A stretch of 64,000 nt of DNA, taken from positions 1 through 64,000 of the forward strand of contig JAWPHD010010353.1 of assembly GCA_037043455.1 (NCBI GenBank). Direction: 5' to 3'. This DNA is from Cyrtodaria siliqua. Its lineage: Eukaryota; Mollusca; Bivalvia; Adapedonta; Hiatellidae. Shown piece after piece: positions 59,455 to 64,000 of this stretch (positions within the stretch are counted from its first letter, which is position 1; every line of letters begins with the position of its first letter). The position numbers were made by a program, and so were the translations under genes. The notes beneath the pieces are model-generated. The model was not told the DNA's origin. It saw nothing but the letters and a program-made list of their open reading frames with translations, and searched no databases.

Positions 59455-59780
59455 CCGGGAGACGTCATTACTGCAGTTTGCGATCTTGGATATAAACAAA
59501 CATCAGGATCAAGTCAAGGGACATGTACCTTGTATGAGGTCTTATCGTCTAACATGCATGCAGAATGGAACGGCACGACACCTATATGCAGTTTAATAAC
59601 GTGTCCGTGACTTATAACATTTTCTGGTTTGCATAATGGAAGAAGAGATACAAATCACAGACAAAAACTGTTTACCATATTGTACAATTTTACATGTCAC
59701 ATTTAACAACGGTTTGTTCAAGTTTACTGGAGATGAAATAAATTAGGACATGCGGAGAAGTAGCACCGTCATGTGGTAAG
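59455..59780 (+). pseudogene. Decayed triple-sushi exon (receptor exon 4 copy)
   Basis: From 59457 it tracks exon 4 from inside sushi 2 (GDVITAVCDLGYKQTSGSSQ, with the order slightly changed by substitutions) through EWNGTTPICSLITC, where a TGA replaces the Trp after C-P, and sushi 3 pieces with indels, to CTCATGTGG and a kept GTAAGA-type donor at 59774. The first domain and a half are missing, cut by the retroelement at its left. Confidence 0.75.
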
Positions 59781-59789
59781 ATATATTTA

Positions 59790-60655
59790 TGCATCTATAC
59801 AATAGTATCACTTATTTAAAGTGTAGTATGTGTTGTACGGGTACATTACAGCATATAATCAACATTAGGCTACTACAGTCAATTGAGTCATTTAGGCATT
59901 GTTCCCGTGTATGCTGTACGTTATAATGACTGAAGATACTGATTGGTAATACATTAATCTATTCAATAATTTAAATATTTAGTAAAAATATTTTCATTTT
60001 TTTACGATTTTTTAACGGAAACACAATCTTGGTAGACAAGACAGGTATTAAAGATGTTATCTTATTTTAACATTGAGACTCACACTAGTTTACATTATTA
60101 TATTATAAAAAAATACGACACTCCTTCAAGCTTTATACTTGTTTTGAATGAATTTCATATAACCTTATCGATTTATTTTTATAACTTCATGAAATCTTTT
60201 TAATACTTTTCTGATAACATCTCCATATGAGCAAAACATGTTTTATATGACCACTGAAGCCAAGAGAGGCTTTATAACACAGATGTGTTAGTCGTACGTC
60301 CGTTGTCAATTTGTTAACGGTTTCCTTGATTCTTGTTTCTTGTTGGAATGATAAAATGTTTATTTTTCATCCTAACCCTAATTCTGTATGACTTTATGGA
60401 GCTTGTATACCTATAAAATCACATACAAGATAAAGAGCCTGCAATATCCAACCACAAATATAGTTCTAGCAATGAACGGCGATACATACTCCTACAGAAA
60501 CCATTTAATCTAAACGCAATCGCATCGTAAACTAAATCAAATGAATCAGCAAGTTACAGTTATATTATTAAAATTAGTTTCATTTTATCTGATCTTCATG
60601 TAGATATTGGCCCTGTATTATTAAAAATACTTTCATTTTTTTCTGATCTTCATGT
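59790..60655. other. Intergenic/intron of the copy, no feature seen
   Basis: AT-rich, with a two-copy word ATTAAAATTAGTTTCATTTT / ATTAAAAATACTTTCATTTT near 60565 and 60620. No gene. Confidence 0.35.
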
Positions 60656-60659
60656 CATG

Positions 60660-61055
60660 CAACTTTCTAGGCTATTATTTTTTTTTATTATATTTACACG
60701 AGCATATATGTGTTTTACTTATATTGTCTATTGATGCTGCCTTGTTGGTTAGATATTAGATCATGGCGGGGATTTCTTTATATACACTGTCCTGTTTCAA
60801 TGGCATGACAGTAGGGTAAGTGTGAGGTTTGGTGCAACCTAGAACCGGTTTAAACCCCCAGTGGCCTACTTTGCCACTGACCGTTCTAAGGCGGTAGCCC
60901 TATTGGCAACCCTTTTGTGTTTGTGATGTCGTTTGCATTTATTATTGCTTTTGCCTTCTTGTTTGTCTGTTTGCGTGTTTGTTTCTGTGTTTTGTGGTTG
61001 ACTGTCCTCCTTGAATGCTACTTTCCCTGTCCGATCTTTTTATGTTTCTTTTCTT
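60660..61055 (+). mobile_element. YLDD-RT retroelement 3' tail
   Basis: Very close to 42775-43165: TTATATTTACACGAGCATAT, ATCATGGCGGGGATTTCTTT, GACCGTTCTAAGGCGGTAGC and the terminal GTCCGATCTTTTTATG. It is cut at the left just after the coding end. Confidence 0.75.
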
Positions 61056-61139
61056 TGGGTAGAAGTAGATATACATATGTACAATGCATCTAGCATTTTA
61101 AAAATCAAGACACAATTCCAATGATAAAAGGATAGGCTA

Positions 61140-61455
61140 TGCCAGGCAAGTGATATCCTTAACCTGAAAGGCTTGACAAAAGGGCTATCGCCTCGGTACG
61201 GTCAGTGGCAATATGGCCACTGTGGGTTTAAACCAGTTGTATAACACAATGATGATCATGTATATATAATATAAAAACAATCTAGAAAGCCACAAAGCAA
61301 GTACTCAATGGCTTGTCAGAAAATAGATCAACAAGTGTATAAACCATTAAAGGCAAGACAAAATAATATTGGAGACAAACATTCAACGTTACCGCCCTTT
61401 CATGAGTCAGGTATTATATGTTACACACTTTGTCAGGTCATCGCACAATCAAAGA
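61140..61455 (-). mobile_element. YLDD-RT retroelement 3' part
   Basis: GCTATCGCCTCGGTACGGTC, GTGGGTTTAAACCAGTTGTA and AAGTACTCAATGGCTTGTCA, then CCGCCCTTTCATGAGTCAGG, matching the tail and coding end in minus orientation. Confidence 0.6.
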
Positions 61456-62029
61456 TATACCCATTTATAAAAGTTTAAGTTTAATTTCCGTATTGCATTA
61501 TTATAGTTTTATCAACTATCTGATCGAAATGCATCGAATGTGCGAATGTTTCATTAAGTTAAGTATCTGACCTATCAAAAATAAAGGAATCATCATATGC
61601 ATCTACTGCAAACATTTTTATTTCATATCATGTTTAAATATTCCTTTGGTAGTTTTGCTATCTTGTTATTGTATTTCTAATTTACTCGGTGTTACAAAAA
61701 AACAACATATTCACATAAAAGATAAATGTATGCACTGTTGTAGAAAACGTCTGTCAATAAGATTATTGCGTTACATTTTTTTTTAAATTTAAGATCATTG
61801 AGGATTTTCCAGGAAAGAACAGCAAATATCTTCTCGAAATCAACTAGCAATATGAGAATATGAATCCTGCCGAATTAATTAAATGTTTGCATCCCCAGCC
61901 CCACCGCCAAACCCCAAAATAATGCCTTGCGATGAAATTGTTGAACGTGGTCAAACTAGACGGCAACGGCAAGCTAACATTGCCGATTTTTCATTGACAC
62001 TCTAATCAAGGCAGTTATTAATATATCAG
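61456..62029. other. Intron-like sequence before sushi array
   Basis: AT-rich. The last 40 bp (TTGACACTCTAATCAAGGCA to ATATATCAG) match the acceptor regions of receptor exons 5 and 6. Confidence 0.45.
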
Positions 62030-62215
62030 CTGCCTTGTGTAATGCGCCCAACGTTACCAATGGGCACTACGAAGGAAATGGGTCCGTCGTACAAGCACAA
62101 TATGAACTTGGACAACGCATCAACATCATTTGTGAAGATGGTTATAAGTTAAACCCTACAAATACAACTTGTGGTACGGACCATCAATGGAATAGGGGAG
62201 ACGTTAACTGCAACG
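62030..62215 (+). CDS. Sushi exon of the downstream receptor copy
   Basis: 62 codons in phase 1-1: LCNAPNVTNGHYEGNGSVVQ, QYELGQRINIICEDGYKLNP, TTCGTDHQWNRGDVNC. All four Cys and the Trp are kept; two codons (E-R) before the third Cys are missing relative to exons 5 and 6. Acceptor ATATATCAG is sound. The donor reads GCAAGG rather than GTAAGC, so splicing would depend on a GC donor. Other exons of this copy are decayed or outside the window. Confidence 0.65.
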
Positions 62216-62370
62216 GCAAGGTGACATCTTAAATTGTTATAATTACAAGACATTTAATAATATAGATATACTACACATTAATTATAATACGTGATACCTT
62301 ATCTAAAAGGAAGCTTTGAAATATGTTTCTTTCTGCGACACTCTAATCGTAACTGTTATTAACATATCCG

Positions 62371-62573
62371 TTGCCTTGTGTAAAGCATCCAGCATTATCA
62401 ACGGGCACTACAAACACAAATGGATCTAATTTTCTATCTTATAATCACAATCTGAAGAAGGACAACAAATCAATATCATATGTGCAGATGGTTATTGGTT
62501 AATCACTACAAATTTAGGACGAACTTGTGGTGCAAACCATCAACGGAATGGTGAAAAAGTAGGCTGCAGGAAG
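62371..62573 (+). pseudogene. Dead sushi exon, array unit 2
   Basis: Starts after ATATCCG, which is an acceptor with AG lost, and reads ALCKASSIINGHYKHKW before frame trouble. Later parts (QQINIICADGYWLITTN, RTCGANHQRNGE) are in another frame, with Trp replaced by Arg. The donor is lost. Confidence 0.65.
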
Positions 62574-62715
62574 ACATTGTTACTTTTTTATATTAACAAG
62601 ACATTTAATAATGTATGCGCATTAAATGATTTATAATACAATATATCATCTATAACGAAGCTTTGGGATATGCATTTTCTAGCACACTCTTATCGTAACT
62701 GTTTTAATATACCAG

Positions 62716-62909
62716 TTGCATTGTGTAATGCACCCAACTTACCAACGGGCACTACGAAAGAAAAGGATCTTTTGTACAAAACCATATGAAGAGGGACAAC
62801 ATATCGATAACATTTGTGACGATGGCTATACGTTTAGTACATTAAATACAGAAAGGACTTGTGGTACAGACCATCAGTGGATTGTTGGAGAATTATACTT
62901 AAACAGTAA
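62716..62909 (+). pseudogene. Damaged sushi exon, array unit 3
   Basis: The acceptor TATACCAG is intact and ALCNAPN opens well, but a base missing near 62740 shifts the frame. EEGQHIDNICDDGYTFSTLN and RTCGTDHQWIVGEL follow in the new frame, and the last Cys is gone (YLNSK). The donor GTAAGA at 62910 remains. Confidence 0.65.
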
Positions 62910-62980
62910 GATGAACTTTGAGAATGTTCTATTCATAAAACATGAACTATATGGTGCCCATTAAGTATAATAAGGGCTTA

Positions 62981-63230
62981 GTTTAAATATCTCTATTTTA
63001 CATTGGTTGCAAAACAAGTTCTTAGAACTCATATTACTATACACTCATTATCGTTGGCTTTCTGGGTAGAACCAGTACAAAGCAATGTGGATACATTAAG
63101 CAATGTGGACACATTAAGCAATGTGGATACATTATCTTGCTCAAGGAAAAACAGCATAGCCACGGCGAGAATCGAACCCACTACCTTTCGATCTGGAGTC
63201 CAACGCACTACCACTGGACCACGCACTCCA
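62981..63230 (-). mobile_element. tRNA-derived SINE, second copy
   Basis: The minus strand reads TGGAGTGCGTGGTCCAGTGG (A box), GTGGGTTCGATTCTCGCC (B box), TTGAGCAAGATAATG, three copies of a CCACATTGCTTAATG-like word where the 19621 copy has one, GTACTGGTTCTACCCAG and AAGAACTTGTTTTGCAA. Clearly the same family. No clear target duplication found. Confidence 0.75.
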
Positions 63231-64000
63231 TGTTGTAAGGTTTTAATATGATCAACACATATTATATTAACAAGAATCCAATTGTAAAACAAAACATGCT
63301 TAAGTACAAGCAATATTATATGCATATTATATGAATAAATCAAAAGATCGGCACATTGTACCGGCGAATGCCACCAGTAATGAGCTGGAACCAGGCTCAA
63401 CGAATGAGATACATTAACATGTACTGAACGAATTATCGTTTAGGCAACTTATATGAACATGGTCAGAAATATGTGTAAGTGAAAGGATAATACAATGTCC
63501 ATTTTTTATATATTTCAGGTCTATGCTAAAATAGTTTTTAAAGTGAAAACGGGTTAACTGTCTCAATATGACAATACGGAGGCTTTGTATGCAACACATT
63601 TACGAACACAAAACAAACACTTAAGCTTTTTTTCTTTTGTTTAATATAATTAAACTATTCACTCACACCATAACTGACATAATAAACACAGAGACAACAC
63701 AATACGGAACATAGTACACCACAAAACAGATAATATGAGCGCTTACCAGCTTATGCTACAAAGCATAAGTACAATTGATATTAAGATTAAAACACTTTAT
63801 AAACACCATGTTACATATTCCCCCTCTCTCTTGAAAAACCTCCTGGTATTTCCAGTGACCATAGCAGCTGAAAACACTGAACACAAATTATTAATAATTA
63901 CTGCTCAAAGGGGAACAACTCATACTACCCTCATTTCTCTACATACAGAGTAGTGACTGCCCCTCACACATTAAGTAAAACAAACATCTGGTTGTCCGAA
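63231..64000. other. Window end, intron-like sequence of receptor copy
   Basis: 63570-63640 shares the AATACGGAGNCTTTGT word and its neighbours with 30040-30110 of the receptor intron. The small frame at 63735-63953 has no family features. No exon is seen before the window ends. Confidence 0.4.

Overview
This is a window of an animal nuclear genome. It is AT-rich, has spliced genes with canonical GT-AG introns, and is packed with interspersed repeats. Virus-like Polinton/Maverick elements, non-LTR retrotransposons, an unclassified YLDD-motif retroelement and tRNA-derived SINEs, together with a lectin-sushi receptor gene, point to a marine invertebrate, most likely a bivalve mollusc. The species is an inference. 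No prokaryotic feature is present.

Host gene (407-36179, + strand). Twelve coding exons can be joined by eye, with matching splice phases at every junction, into one 635-residue open reading frame. It encodes a signal peptide, one fucolectin-type F5/8 type C domain split over two exons, three sushi (CCP) domains in one exon, two single-exon sushi domains, a short Cys-containing linker, one transmembrane helix, and a cytoplasmic tail whose Tyr motifs are spread over four small exons. It looks like a cell-surface pattern-recognition or adhesion receptor.

Intron 2 (1729-23306) splits the lectin domain and is bloated. It carries retroelement fragments, two roughly 540-bp repeats with tRNA-like heads, a decayed Polinton (about 6.9-14.6 kb) with a LINE nested in its minor capsid gene, hairpin elements, a 2.4-kb satellite with a 74-bp higher-order period, and a SINE with a clean 13-bp target duplication.

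Downstream of the receptor (36-43 kb) lie clusters of retroelement 3' ends and of a small hairpin-bearing repeat. A second, nearly full-length Polinton (43505-54960) is inserted in one copy of that hairpin repeat. It has 255-bp terminal inverted repeats and genes for protein-primed DNA polymerase, integrase, packaging ATPase, double-jelly-roll capsid protein and several small virion-type proteins. Most of its long genes are broken by stops and frameshifts, while several short ORFs are open.

At 55-59.4 kb there are LINE and YLDD-RT fragments. From 59.4 kb to the end is a decayed partial copy of the receptor locus: a broken triple-sushi exon, a tandem array of three sushi exons with a period near 343 bp, and intron sequence matching the first locus. 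This suggests that the transmembrane and tail exons of the copy lie just beyond the window.
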